The notes under the pieces are model-generated. The model was not told where the DNA came from, did not search any database, and saw nothing but the letters and a program-made list of their open reading frames with translations. A DNA stretch of 64,000 nucleotides from the NCBI RefSeq assembly GCF_013408445.1, contig NZ_JACBZL010000001.1:1488001-1552000 (forward strand). Direction: 5' to 3'. The stretch comes from Corynebacterium tuberculostearicum. GTDB taxonomy: Bacteria > Actinomycetota > Actinomycetes > Mycobacteriales > Mycobacteriaceae. The translations under genes and the position numbers were made by a program. Numbering within the stretch: position 1 is the first letter of the stretch; each line of letters begins with the position of its first letter. Below are positions 38,682 through 48,367 of the stretch, piece by piece.

Positions 38682-39365
38682 CTACCAGGAGTTGGCCAGA
38701 TCGGCGTGCTGGCGGATCCAGGCGTGCATGGCAATGCCGGCCGCAACGCCCGCGTTGATGGAGCGGGTGGAGCCAAATTGGGCGATGGAGCAGGTCATCA
38801 CCGCGGCATCCTGGGCCGCTTGCGTCACGCCGGGGCCTTCCTGGCCGAAGAGCAGCAGGCTGCGCTCCGGTAGCTCGGCCGTTTCCAGGGGCACGCAACC
38901 GGGGGTGTTATCGATGGCAACGACGGTAAGGCCTTCCTCGGCCGCCCACGCAATAAGCTTCTCGACGCTCTCGTGGTGCATCAAGTGCTGGTACCTATCC
39001 GTGACCATTGCCCCGCGGCGATTCCACCGGCGGCGGCCGACGATGTGCACGGTATCGACGGCGAAGGCGTTGGCGGTGCGCACGACGGTGCCGATATTGG
39101 CGTCGTTTTCAAAGTTCTCAATGGCGATGTGTAGGCTATGCCGGCGCTTATCGATGTCCTCTTTGATCGCCTCCCTGCTCCAGTAGCGGTAGGCGTCGAC
39201 GACGTTGCGACGGTCTCCTTCGGCAAGCAGCTCAGGATCGTATTTCGCGGCCTCCGGCCCTTGCGGCAGCGGACCTTCCCAGGGGCCTACGCCATGGCGG
39301 CCCTCGTTCCACTCGGTCGGCCCCTTGGCCTGGTCGGCCGAGCTGTCTGCGTTAGGCGAGGTCAA
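38682..39365 (-). CDS. TrmH/SpoU-family RNA 2'-O-methyltransferase
   Basis: SpoU-family enzymes methylate ribose 2'-O in tRNA or rRNA using S-adenosylmethionine and a knotted fold. Motifs visible are ENFENDANIGTVVRTANAF, LLLFGQEGPGVTQ and GSTRSINAGVAAGIAMHAW, the three conserved SpoU motifs. The RNA target cannot be told from sequence. I favour TTG at 39365 (giving MTSPNADSSADQ), which overlaps the last codons of pyrE by 14 bases; the longer frame is antisense-like translation of pyrE in another frame. The start is uncertain. Confidence 0.88.
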   Translation of the reverse strand: MTSPNADSSADQAKGPTEWNEGRHGVGPWEGPLPQGPEAAKYDPELLAEGDRRNVVDAYRYWSREAIKEDIDKRRHSLHIAIENFENDANIGTVVRTANAFAVDTVHIVGRRRWNRRGAMVTDRYQHLMHHESVEKLIAWAAEEGLTVVAIDNTPGCVPLETAELPERSLLLFGQEGPGVTQAAQDAAVMTCSIAQFGSTRSINAGVAAGIAMHAWIRQHADLANSW

Positions 39366-39942
39366 GGTCGCCCAGGCCCAGCAGGGAGCGGTACTCGAGG
39401 CCTTCTGCAGCGATGACGTCGCCGGCACCGGTCTCGCGGTCCACAACGGTGGCCACACCCACGACCTCGGCGCCGGCCTCGCGCAGCGCGGCCACGGCGG
39501 TCAGCGGGGAGTTTCCGGTGGTCGTGGTGTCCTCTACGACGAGGACCTTCTTGCCTTCTACGTCGGCGCCCTCGATGCGGCGCTGCATGCCGTGCTTCTT
39601 GGCTTCTTTGCGCACGACGAAGGCGTCGATATCGCGGCCTTCGGCATGCATGATCGAGGTAGCAACCGGGTCGGCGCCGAGCGTCAGGCCACCGACGGCC
39701 GCGAAATCCCAATCTGCGGTCAGCTCGCGCAGCAGGGCACCGATGAGGCGGGAGGCTTCATGGTGCAAGGTAGCGCGGCGGAGATCCACGTAGTAGTCAG
39801 CTTCCTTGCCCGAGGACAGGGTCACCTTGCCGTGGACGACGGCTAGCTCCTTGACCAGTTCAGCGAGGCGGGCCTTCTTCTCGGCGTCCAGGTTTTGGGC
39901 ATGCGCGTTCTGGGCGTTGGTGGTGTGAGAATCCACAGTCAT
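39352..39942 (-). CDS. pyrE: Orotate phosphoribosyltransferase PyrE
   Basis: PyrE converts orotate and PRPP to OMP in pyrimidine synthesis. The 196-residue protein has LSSGKEADYYVDLRRATL, VGGLTLGADPVA and the PRPP loop VLVVEDTTTTGNSPL. I chose ATG 39942 (MTVDSHTTNAQ), which has AAGGAGC directly upstream; the longer frame adds Pro-rich nonsense antisense to its neighbour. It is followed by the TrmH-type gene with overlapping ends and preceded by a secreted-type protein gene. Confidence 0.95.
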   Translation of the reverse strand: MTVDSHTTNAQNAHAQNLDAEKKARLAELVKELAVVHGKVTLSSGKEADYYVDLRRATLHHEASRLIGALLRELTADWDFAAVGGLTLGADPVATSIMHAEGRDIDAFVVRKEAKKHGMQRRIEGADVEGKKVLVVEDTTTTGNSPLTAVAALREAGAEVVGVATVVDRETGAGDVIAAEGLEYRSLLGLGDLDLA

Positions 39943-39997
39943 CTGCTCCTTGTCGTGGTTCGTGGGCGGCGGCCGGCCGCCGGTATCGGACTCTAGG

Positions 39998-41449
39998 CTA
40001 CTCTCCCCGGCGCGGGTCCGATTCCTCGGCCGCGGACTCGCTTGCCGGGGTGGGGTCGACTGGGTTGGGGTCGGCCGCGCGGGGGCCGTCGGTGGTGGAG
40101 TCGGCGGAGGGGCTGTCGAAGATGGAGGCGGCGCGGAACTGCTGGCGCGGCAGGCGGGCGGTGTGGGAATCGGGGGTGGGGCGCTCGCGGCCGTCGGCAA
40201 TCGCGTCTACTTCATCGCCGCCGAGGGCGCTGTGCTCGACCGGGCCGCGGGTTTCGGAGTAGGCGCGAGACGGCATCTGCAACGGCTCTTCCGGCCGTTG
40301 GATGACGGGTCGCTCGAATTCGGGCGCGCCTGCGGCCGGCGCGCCGCCGACGACCTCGACGATGGGCTGGGCGGGAATCTCGCGGGCTGGGTCCAATTCC
40401 TCGAGGCGCACCACGTGGGTGGCCGAGGAACGCGGGGGGAGGACGCGGGCGGCGTCGGCAAGCAGGGCGAGAGGTGGCAGCATCGCATCCCATTCTGCGG
40501 AGCGTGCCTGCTTCGTGGTCTGCGCCAAGACCCACTCCGTTTCCATCCACAGTGCGGTAACGGCTTCGGGCATTTGCTGCAGGGCGACGTGGACGCGCTC
40601 ATCCACCATGCGCTCGGTCACGGCGCTATCCGAGGAATACACATCGAAACCCTCGATGGTCATCGCCAACAGCAGGTCCTCGGAGGCCTTCGCGTCGTCC
40701 CGGTCGAAGCGACGGAAATCCACGACCATGTCGGAGGCCGCTCCGGTGCGCATGGCCATGACGTTGACGCCGTCGATATCCATCAACAGCATCTCGTGGC
40801 CGTACACATTGCCGGCGACAATGTCTTTGGGAGCCGCTCCCGTGGAGGCCACTCCCCTAGTCCATTCGTCTACGAGGTAAGGGTCGGCCTTCATGAATTC
40901 AAATCCCTTGGCTTCCGCCCAATTGCGGCGCTCGCGGCGCATGGTTCCTGGCAGGATCGGCCGGTGGCGTGCGTGTGGCTTGGAAGGCGCGGAGTGTTCG
41001 CTCGCGGTCTCGAGGGTCGACTGGTGCTCCGATTCGGGGGTCGGTTCGCGCTCCGGAGCCGGCTCGGGTTCGTCGGTTGACTCAGGTTCTTGCTGGGGCG
41101 GGGTCTCGGGCGCGGGCTTGGGTGTGGGTTCCGGCTTGGGTTCTGGTGTGGGCGCGGAAACTGAAGCTGGGGTGGCCGGGTCAGCGGCAGGGCCGCGCTT
41201 GGGGGCGACGCTCGAGCCCGAATCGGCAGGCTCGGCCGGGGCAGCGTTTTCGGGTGCGGCGCTGGAGGATGCAGAATCCGTCGGTGTGGGGTTCGTTGGA
41301 GTGGCGTCTGCGGGGGCGGGATCCACGGAGCTGGGGTCCGCGTCGGTGGCGGGTGTAGGGGTGGAGGTGCGCTGTTTGCCGTCGTAAAGCAGCAGGGCAC
41401 CGCCAGCAATGCCGAGAAGAACCGCGAGAGCAAGGATTAGAAAAGCCAT
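39998..41449 (-). CDS. Membrane-anchored protein with Pro/Glu-rich linker, unknown function
   Basis: I recognise no named family. From ATG 41449 the protein is 483 residues. It has one membrane segment at the N-terminus (AFLILALAVLLGIAGGALLLY), then ~150 residues of Pro/Glu/Thr/Ala-rich linker, then a folded part (about 170-400) with NWAEAKGFEFMKADPYLVDEW and GHEMLLMDIDGVNVMAMRTGAA. The tail is again low complexity. The folded part reads like a DUF conserved in corynebacteria at the same locus. The longer open frame lacks a plausible start. It lies in line with pyrE. Confidence 0.7.
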   Translation of the reverse strand: MAFLILALAVLLGIAGGALLLYDGKQRTSTPTPATDADPSSVDPAPADATPTNPTPTDSASSSAAPENAAPAEPADSGSSVAPKRGPAADPATPASVSAPTPEPKPEPTPKPAPETPPQQEPESTDEPEPAPEREPTPESEHQSTLETASEHSAPSKPHARHRPILPGTMRRERRNWAEAKGFEFMKADPYLVDEWTRGVASTGAAPKDIVAGNVYGHEMLLMDIDGVNVMAMRTGAASDMVVDFRRFDRDDAKASEDLLLAMTIEGFDVYSSDSAVTERMVDERVHVALQQMPEAVTALWMETEWVLAQTTKQARSAEWDAMLPPLALLADAARVLPPRSSATHVVRLEELDPAREIPAQPIVEVVGGAPAAGAPEFERPVIQRPEEPLQMPSRAYSETRGPVEHSALGGDEVDAIADGRERPTPDSHTARLPRQQFRAASIFDSPSADSTTDGPRAADPNPVDPTPASESAAEESDPRRGE

Positions 41450-41544
41450 CACCCCACGATAGTAGTAGGAACGAGCAAGCCCCCAGCGCTCGGCGCGCGG
41501 ACGCGCGAGGCTGAGGGCGAAGGCGAGGGGGCGGGCTGGGGCAG

Positions 41545-42402
41545 TTAGCCGTTGACTGTGAGGCGGTCGCCGCGCTCCACCGGGTTGTGGGGGTTGGCGG
41601 ACCACTGGGACCAGCCGCCGACATAGTGGCGCAGGCCGGTGAAGCCGGCGTCTTCCATGGCGGCGAGGGCGAGGGCGGAGTGGTTGCCGGAACCGGAGTA
41701 GATGATGGCGCCTTGGACGTTGTCGGGGGTGAGGCCGGCGTCGAAAAGCACTTCGCGGATTTCGCCCGCAGACTTCCAGGTGCGCAGGCCATCGTTGTGG
41801 AACAGGCGCTCCGGCACATTGACGGCGCCAGGGATGTGGCCGGCCTTGAGGTCGAGGTTCTCGCGGCGGCCGGCGAAGCGGTTGCGGGTGCGGGTATCGA
41901 TGAGCAGGCCATCGTGATTGCGCACGTCATCGATGGTAGCCACGGGCATCTGGCCGGGGTTGACCTCGGCGGTGGCACCGACGGCGAAGTTGCCAGGGCC
42001 GGTCAGCGTGGTATAGCCCAGGTGGCGCCAATTGGCCAAGCCGCCGTCGAGGATGCGGACGTTGTCCAAGCCAGCCCAGCGCAAGGTCCACCAGGCGCGG
42101 CCGGCGAAGAGGCCACGGCCTTCGTCATAGACCACGACGGGGCGGTCCTCGCGGATTCCCCACTGGCGGAAGTGTTCCTGCAGCTTATCCGGATCCGGCA
42201 GCGGGTTGCGGCCTACCTGGGAGCCGGGCAGGCCGGCGAAGGAATTGGCGGTATCGCTAAACAACGCCGTCGGGATGTGCAGGGAGGTAAATTCGTTGTA
42301 GCTCTGGCGCAGCTGGGGCTGCCAGTGGGTGGCCAAGAGGGTGAAACGCTCGCCGTGATAAATGGATTCGCGGAGTTCTTGCGGGGAGACCAAAATGCTC
42401 AT
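41545..42402 (-). CDS. Rhodanese-like sulfurtransferase homologue, active-site Cys replaced
   Basis: The 285-residue protein has two rhodanese domains, like thiosulfate or mercaptopyruvate sulfurtransferases. Domain one contains DRPVVVYDEGRGLFAGRAWW, with DGGLANWRHLGY. Domain two contains DTRTRNRFAGRRENLDLKAGHIPGAVNVP and ends HYVGGWSQWSANPHNPVERG. The catalytic loop should read CGSGV or similar; here it is YSGSGNHSALAL, with Ser in place of the sulfur-carrying Cys. Sulfur transfer by the usual route is therefore unlikely, and a regulatory or other role is possible. Confidence 0.85.
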   Translation of the reverse strand: MSILVSPQELRESIYHGERFTLLATHWQPQLRQSYNEFTSLHIPTALFSDTANSFAGLPGSQVGRNPLPDPDKLQEHFRQWGIREDRPVVVYDEGRGLFAGRAWWTLRWAGLDNVRILDGGLANWRHLGYTTLTGPGNFAVGATAEVNPGQMPVATIDDVRNHDGLLIDTRTRNRFAGRRENLDLKAGHIPGAVNVPERLFHNDGLRTWKSAGEIREVLFDAGLTPDNVQGAIIYSGSGNHSALALAAMEDAGFTGLRHYVGGWSQWSANPHNPVERGDRLTVNG

Positions 42403-42458
42403 GCCCCCGAGTCTAAGGGCATGAGCAGGATTTGGCGCGGCGGGCGCTGCGCGGCCGA

Positions 42459-45014
42459 CTAGCGGGCGGCGATGTCTAGTTCGGCGCCGCCATCGGCGAC
42501 GTCCACGTGAACGGTGTCGCCATCGACAATATCGCCGGCCAGTAGCTTCTTGGCGAGCTTGTCACCAATGGCCTGCTGGATGGTGCGGCGCAACGGGCGG
42601 GCGCCATAGGCCGGGTCGTAGCCGCGCTCGGCCAGCCAGGACTTGGCGGAATCCGAAACCTGCAGGGTCAGGCGGCGGGCGTCGAGGCGCTCGGACAGAC
42701 CGCGCAGTTGGATGTCGACGATGCCGCGCAGGAGCTCCTCCGAAAGGGGCTCGAACATGACCACATCATCGAGGCGGTTGATGAATTCGGGCTTGAAGGC
42801 CTTCTTCACCGCGTCCATGGTCTCCTCGCGGGTGCCGCCGGCGCCCAGGTTGGAGGTCAGGATGATGACGGTATTGCGGAAGTCGACGGTGCGTCCTTGG
42901 CCGTCGGTAAGCCGGCCTTCATCCAGGACCTGCAGGAGGACGTCGAAGACGTCGGGGTGGGCCTTTTCTACCTCGTCGAAAAGCACGAGCGTGTAAGGGC
43001 GGCGGCGCACGGCCTCGGTGAGCTGGCCGCCGGCCTCGTGGCCGACGTATCCCGGAGGGGCACCGACGAGGCGGGAAACGGAGTGCTTCTCGCCGTACTC
43101 GGACATATCGATGCGCACCATGGCGGATTCATCGTCGAAGAGGAAGTCCGCCAAGGCCTTCGCGAGCTCGGTCTTGCCCACACCGGTGGGGCCGAGGAAG
43201 AGGAAGGAACCGGTCGGGCGGTTGGGGTCGGCCACGCCCGCGCGGGAGCGGCGAACGGCGTCCGAAACCGCGGTGACGGCTTCCTTCTGGCCGACCACGC
43301 GGTTGCCCAGCACGGATTCCATGTTGAGCAGCTTCTCGGTCTCGCCCTGCAACATCTTGCCGGCCGGGATGCCGGTCCAGGCGGAAACGACCTCCGCGAT
43401 GGTGTCCGGGCTTACCTCCTCATCGAGCATCGTATTGCGCTGCTCGGCGGCCTTGACCTCCGCGGCCGCGAGATCCTTTTCCAGCGGTGGAATCTTGCCG
43501 TAGTTGATCTCAGAGGCCAGTGCGAGGTCGCCGTCACGCTCGGCAATTTCGGCTTGGCGGCGCAGGTCATCGAGTTCTTCCTTGATGTTTTGGACATCGT
43601 CGATGGCCTTCTTCTCGTTGGCCCAGCGGGCCTTGAGCTCGCCAAGCTTCTCGCGCTGGTCCGCGAGCTCGCCTTGCAGGGTGGCCAGGCGATCCTGGGA
43701 GGCCGCGTCAGATTCCTTCTTCAACGCCAGCTCTTCGATCTCCATGCGGCGAACGATGCGCTCGAGTTCGTCGATCTCCTGCGGCGAGGAGTCGATCTCC
43801 ATGCGCAGGCGGGAGCCTGCTTCATCGACGAGGTCGATGGCCTTATCCGGCAGGAAGCGGTTGGTGATGTAGCGGTTGGATAGCTCGGCGGCCGAGACCA
43901 GCGCGGAGTCCATGATGCGCACGCCGTGGTGGACCTCGTAGCGCTCCTTCAGGCCACGCAGGATGCCAATGGTGTCTTCCACGGAAGGCTCGGCAGCGTA
44001 GACCTGCTGGAAGCGGCGCTCGAGGGCGGCGTCCTTTTCGATGTACTTGCGGTACTCGTCCAAGGTGGTAGCGCCAACCAAGCGCAGCTCGCCGCGGGCC
44101 AGCATGGGCTTAATCATGTTGCCGGCGTCCATGGAGCCGTCGCCAGTTGCGCCGGCGCCGACGATGGTGTGCAGCTCATCGATGAAGGTGATGATCTCGC
44201 CCTCGGAGGACTTAATCTCATCGAGCACGGCCTTGAGGCGTTCCTCGAATTCGCCGCGGTACTTCGCGCCGGCGACCATGGAGCCCAAATCCAGGCTGAT
44301 GAGGGTCTTTCCCTTGAGGGACTCGGGGACGTCGCCAGCCACGATGCGGCGGGCCAGGCCCTCCACGATGGCGGTTTTGCCCACGCCGGGTTCGCCAATG
44401 AGCACTGGGTTATTCTTCGTGCGGCGGCTAAGCACCTGGACCACGCGGCGGATTTCTTGATCACGGCCGATGACCGGGTCGATCTTGCCCTCGCGGGCGC
44501 GCGCGGTGAGGTCCGTGGCGTACTTTTCTAGGGCCTGGAACTGGTCCTCTGGGTTCTCGGAGGTCACCTTGGCAGCGCCGCGCACGGAGGGGAAGGCACC
44601 CTTGATGGCGTCATAAGTAGCACCACGGCCGGTAAGTAGCTCGGCGGCGTCGGTCTTAGAGCCGGCAATCGCGGCGAGGAGGACCTCGGTGGAGACGAAT
44701 TCATCGCCCAGCTCCCCGGCCAACTCCTGCGATTTAGTCAGGACGTTGAGGCCATCGCGGTTAAATTGCGGGTTGGCCATATTGGCACCCTCGGCCTTGG
44801 GATAAGAATCAACGAGCTCGCGGGCTTCCTTGAGCACGGTATCCGGGTCTACGCCGGTGGCCTTAAGAACTGGGGCGGCAATGCCACCTTCTTGGCTAAG
44901 AATGGCCGCCAGCAGATGGGCCGGGCGGATATCCGGGTTGCCATTAGAGGAGGCGGTTTGCAGGGCGTCCTGCAAGGCCTCTTGAGTTTTAGTGGTGGGG
45001 TTAAATGAGTTCAT
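42459..45014 (-). CDS. clpB: ClpB protein disaggregase
   Basis: ClpB is the ATP-driven disaggregase that works with DnaK. The 851-residue protein has the N-domain (1-150), AAA-1 with Walker [14 protein letters not shown] and Walker [14 protein letters not shown], the coiled-coil middle domain (~400-525), and AAA-2 with Walker [14 protein letters not shown] and Walker [12 protein letters not shown]. The start [15 protein letters not shown] follows a GAAGGAG ribosome site. Upstream lie a HAIR operator and a SigH-type promoter (45066-45102), so it should be heat-shock induced and HspR repressed. Confidence 0.97.
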   Translation of the reverse strand: MNSFNPTTKTQEALQDALQTASSNGNPDIRPAHLLAAILSQEGGIAAPVLKATGVDPDTVLKEARELVDSYPKAEGANMANPQFNRDGLNVLTKSQELAGELGDEFVSTEVLLAAIAGSKTDAAELLTGRGATYDAIKGAFPSVRGAAKVTSENPEDQFQALEKYATDLTARAREGKIDPVIGRDQEIRRVVQVLSRRTKNNPVLIGEPGVGKTAIVEGLARRIVAGDVPESLKGKTLISLDLGSMVAGAKYRGEFEERLKAVLDEIKSSEGEIITFIDELHTIVGAGATGDGSMDAGNMIKPMLARGELRLVGATTLDEYRKYIEKDAALERRFQQVYAAEPSVEDTIGILRGLKERYEVHHGVRIMDSALVSAAELSNRYITNRFLPDKAIDLVDEAGSRLRMEIDSSPQEIDELERIVRRMEIEELALKKESDAASQDRLATLQGELADQREKLGELKARWANEKKAIDDVQNIKEELDDLRRQAEIAERDGDLALASEINYGKIPPLEKDLAAAEVKAAEQRNTMLDEEVSPDTIAEVVSAWTGIPAGKMLQGETEKLLNMESVLGNRVVGQKEAVTAVSDAVRRSRAGVADPNRPTGSFLFLGPTGVGKTELAKALADFLFDDESAMVRIDMSEYGEKHSVSRLVGAPPGYVGHEAGGQLTEAVRRRPYTLVLFDEVEKAHPDVFDVLLQVLDEGRLTDGQGRTVDFRNTVIILTSNLGAGGTREETMDAVKKAFKPEFINRLDDVVMFEPLSEELLRGIVDIQLRGLSERLDARRLTLQVSDSAKSWLAERGYDPAYGARPLRRTIQQAIGDKLAKKLLAGDIVDGDTVHVDVADGGAELDIAAR

Positions 45015-45065
45015 GTGTGCGTTGCTCCTTCTAAGTTTTATTCACCCACTGTAGGGCTTCACTTA

Positions 45066-45102
45066 GCACAACGCACCCAGAGTTGAGCCTATTCCACTCA
45101 AC
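45066..45102 (-). promoter_or_regulatory. SigH-type promoter and HAIR operator of clpB
   Basis: The HAIR consensus (CTTGAGT-N7-ACTCAAG) is matched at 45082-45102 by GTTGAGC-N7-ACTCAAC. On the minus strand GGAATA-N16-CGTTGT (about 45069-45096) fits a SigH promoter, whose -35 overlaps the operator. The layout means that HspR binding would cover the -35 element. Confidence 0.82.
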
Positions 45103-45147
45103 CTAAATATTTTTTGGGTGTAGGTCGCTCAACTTTGCACAGGACGA

Positions 45148-46560
45148 TTAAACCTGCTTGTACTCCTCGTTTTCGTGGCCAAGAATCTGCAAGCTATGCG
45201 CAATGGCAAAGAAGGATACGGTCACTACCTGGACAAAAAGCGCCCACTTGAGATCTTCATTGAAGCTCTTAAAATCGCCAATGCTGCACAGGTGCGCAAT
45301 GCCGTTGGCGCCGGCCCACACGGCCAGGGTACTGATATAGACCAGCTGGTCAGTAGGGGTAATGCCCATTTCGATGACGAACTTGCGCAACAGGTCCATC
45401 ATGATGGCAAAGTTCTTGGTCATGCCCTCGTGGGAGCTGCCATCGCCATTGTGTGGAACGATGGAACCGCTGGCCAGCGCGATAATGGAACTGAAACGCT
45501 CTGGGTACATCATCGCGTAATTAAAATAGGCAGCCGCAACAATCTGCAGTTGGTCTACAGTGGGGGTGTCTTCCGGAAGCGCGGCGAGACAATCCTCGAA
45601 GACCTGGGCCATCTCCATGGTCGTGAGGGTTTCGGCCGCCTCACGCAGCGCGAAATCATTGTCCACGATGGCGGCTAGGAAGTCTTTAGAAGTTCCGAGC
45701 TTGTCGGCCACGTGATCAAAGAAGTGGCGGTCTACACCGCGGCGGCCGGCAACGCGCAAGGAGGCCTCGATGATGACCTGCTTAGCTTCCTCAGGATCCA
45801 TCTGCTCGAGGTTATCCGGAGCCACGAAGGGCTTTTCACGCTCGCTGCCCATAACCCCTTCTACGATGGCGCGGGCATCGTTCATGATAGGACGACGGTG
45901 CGGGATCTGCTTATTTTTAAACCAATATTGCAGGGCATCGACTACAAGGCGATCGACCTGCTTAAGGTTGGCGGCGCGAATAACGGCGTGCTGCAGGCGC
46001 AAGATGCCAACCACACTTAGATGGCCCATGCCATGGATGACGGCCCAACACGCCAAGGTGATGCGACCGATTTCTAGGGGCGAGATGTCTCCGTCTTGGG
46101 CAACGACGGCTCCTTGCTCTTCGGCAAAACGCTTGACGACGTCCAGCCCCATGTCCGCACCCGGAGTCCCCGACTTTTCCCCCTTGGCAAATTGGCAGAC
46201 GTGCTCCTCATCGAGGGCATCGTATTGCTCAAAAAGGTAGTGATAGATGGCGGGCTCGTCTTGTGCGTAGGCAAAATAAGCCTCTGCCAGCTGCATGAGA
46301 ACATCGCCGCCGGAATTATCCTCCGGCAGGTGGCGCGCCGCTTCCACCATGTATTCAGACATGCGACGATCCAAGAAGGCGGGGATTTCCGCGAGCATGT
46401 CAGCACCGGTGGCGAATTCCTCAGCCACCGCCTGTGGCGAGAGACCAGCCTGGTCCGCCACAGATTCCACAGTAACGGCCTGCTCGCCTTCGCAGCCCGC
46501 TACATAAACAGCGGCTTCCAGGATGATCACCCGCCTGGAAGCCCCATCCAACTGGTACAT
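45148..46560 (-). CDS. Tandem TetR-like transcriptional regulator
   Basis: At 470 residues this is twice the TetR norm. The first half starts with a TetR-type helix-turn-helix (ILEAAVYVAGCEGEQAVTVESVADQAGLSPQAVAEEF) and the second has another at ~240-290 (QVIIEASLRVAGRRGVDRHFFDHVADKLGTSKDFLAA). Each is followed by a helical ligand-type region (QLAEAYFAYAQDEPAIYHYLFEQY; VAAAYFNYAMMYPERF). It appears to be two TetR monomers fused into one chain. The ligand and targets are unknown. It lies between clpB and gltS on the same strand. Confidence 0.75.
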   Translation of the reverse strand: MYQLDGASRRVIILEAAVYVAGCEGEQAVTVESVADQAGLSPQAVAEEFATGADMLAEIPAFLDRRMSEYMVEAARHLPEDNSGGDVLMQLAEAYFAYAQDEPAIYHYLFEQYDALDEEHVCQFAKGEKSGTPGADMGLDVVKRFAEEQGAVVAQDGDISPLEIGRITLACWAVIHGMGHLSVVGILRLQHAVIRAANLKQVDRLVVDALQYWFKNKQIPHRRPIMNDARAIVEGVMGSEREKPFVAPDNLEQMDPEEAKQVIIEASLRVAGRRGVDRHFFDHVADKLGTSKDFLAAIVDNDFALREAAETLTTMEMAQVFEDCLAALPEDTPTVDQLQIVAAAYFNYAMMYPERFSSIIALASGSIVPHNGDGSSHEGMTKNFAIMMDLLRKFVIEMGITPTDQLVYISTLAVWAGANGIAHLCSIGDFKSFNEDLKWALFVQVVTVSFFAIAHSLQILGHENEEYKQV

Positions 46561-46814
46561 CTAGTTCCTCATCAAGACAAAGATTGATACCCGCTGATTC
46601 TAACAAAATTTAAGGTACAGGGATAGTCACAATCGAATGTTCTTTTCGAGAAAGCCATTTCTCACCGATGTTAACGGTGGCAGTGCGGCCGATAGGCAAA
46701 GGTCACGGCCGCTAGCATCCCCATCACGCCCCACCGACGGATTATTTTCTTAACTTTAATGCGGCCAATCTCATAGTTTTTTTAAGGTTGACGAGGGGGC
46801 GTCGGCAAGCGAGG

Positions 46815-48188
46815 CTATGCCTGCTTCTGTCCTACATGGCCGATGCCCTCTTGAAAGATGGTGCCGCGCGGCGGCAGAAGGCGCATGGATTTGAAGGCAA
46901 TGTAGACGCCGATGGAAATCGCCAGGGAAATGGCGCCGAAGGCGCCGGTGAATCCGTACATCACAGCCATAGGTGCAATGATGGTCCACGAGATTTCGAA
47001 TGGGCCGAAACCGATGTAGGCCATGCCGTATTCGGACAGCGTGCCGGACTTGAGCTTGGGGTCCACAATCTTGAGGATGGCGATGCCGGTCGCCACGGTG
47101 GCGGTGGCCCAGCCCCAGCCAAAGATGCCGCGCTCAATCCAGCGCTCACCAAAGAACTCGGCCGGGAACCACAGCAAGAAGAACACGCAGAAGATGGTGC
47201 CCAGGACGAAGAGCAGGAGAAGTGCCTGCCAATAAGAGGCAATAGCGGCCGGGACAATGGCGGCCACGCCGAAGGCAATGAGGTAGTCCGTGGCCGCACC
47301 AGAGATGGAGGAAATGGAGTCCTTATCCAGGTAGTCCTCTGCGCCAACGAAGTTCATAAGCGCGCGGAAGATTAGGCCCACCACCATGGACATAGCAAAA
47401 AGCGGAACGGAAACGTTTTCCCAGATGCTGCTCAGGCCCTGGTTGATCCCATAGGCGGTCATCACGGTCAAGATGATGAAGCCGAAGTGCAACGCGAGCG
47501 GCTCAATGGAGGAGGGGTTGGTGGTAGCGCGGCCGAGCGACGGGCGCTCATCGATGTTTTTGATGTAGCCGCGGCGCAGCTCTTCCGGCAGCTCCTTAGG
47601 CACGTGGGAAACCTTGCCCTTGCGAATGCCCCAGTTGCCGGCGATCACGCCGCCAATGATTGCCGCCAGTGTGCCGACGGTCGCGGAGGTAAAGCCCAGT
47701 GAGGAGGCGGCATCGGCGCCCACGCCTTCGAGCGCGCCACCCACAGCCGCGGCGGTACCAAAGCCGCCGGTAAAGCCAACGGGCAGCATCATGCCGAACC
47801 AATTTGGGGTATCAAATAGCGGCGCGAAGAGGAAAAGACCCAACACGATGAACAGGCCCCACTGGCCGGTAAACATCATGGTGGAATAGCCCCACATATT
47901 GCGCGCGCCCTTGCCCATGTTGCCGCCTACTTCCATGGAGTAGGCCATAGACGCAAAGACCACCGCGATGAGGATGGAGGTGTAGTCACCCAAATTATCG
48001 GAGAAGTTAATCCAACCCAGCACGTTTGGACCAACCAGCAGGCCGATGAGGCCGGCGGTAATCGGGGCAGGTAGCAACAGGTCCTGGAAGATGAACTTCA
48101 CTTGGTGACGCAGGACGTTACCGATGACCATGAGCAAAGAAATCCAGCCCACATCCAGCATGAGCGTATAAGCGGAAAAATCTTCCAT
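46815..48188 (-). CDS. gltS: Sodium/glutamate symporter GltS
   Basis: GltS takes up glutamate with sodium. The 457-residue protein has about ten hydrophobic segments, the N-terminal LLPAPITAGLIGLLVGP, and two glycine-rich re-entrant loops, GFTGGFGTAAAVGGA and the mirrored SGAATDYLIAFGVAAI, as in the family. The second half repeats the topology of the first. The end PRGTIFQEGIGHVGQKQA is cytoplasmic. It stands alone; the recurrent word GGCGTCGGCAAGC lies just past its stop (46798-46810). Confidence 0.9.
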   Translation of the reverse strand: MEDFSAYTLMLDVGWISLLMVIGNVLRHQVKFIFQDLLLPAPITAGLIGLLVGPNVLGWINFSDNLGDYTSILIAVVFASMAYSMEVGGNMGKGARNMWGYSTMMFTGQWGLFIVLGLFLFAPLFDTPNWFGMMLPVGFTGGFGTAAAVGGALEGVGADAASSLGFTSATVGTLAAIIGGVIAGNWGIRKGKVSHVPKELPEELRRGYIKNIDERPSLGRATTNPSSIEPLALHFGFIILTVMTAYGINQGLSSIWENVSVPLFAMSMVVGLIFRALMNFVGAEDYLDKDSISSISGAATDYLIAFGVAAIVPAAIASYWQALLLLFVLGTIFCVFFLLWFPAEFFGERWIERGIFGWGWATATVATGIAILKIVDPKLKSGTLSEYGMAYIGFGPFEISWTIIAPMAVMYGFTGAFGAISLAISIGVYIAFKSMRLLPPRGTIFQEGIGHVGQKQA

Positions 48189-48367
48189 GGAGACCCTTTC
48201 TAGCTGTGCAATTATGGCGGCTTGCCCCCGTTAGAGGGCAGACGGATAGGGAATACAATACCTTCCGCTAAGTGATCCACAACATAGGCTCCCGTTTTCA
48301 CCCCCACTACAGCTTTCAGTAGGTAGCTCGACCTCCGGTGCGGCACCGACTATTAGGATGATGAGAC

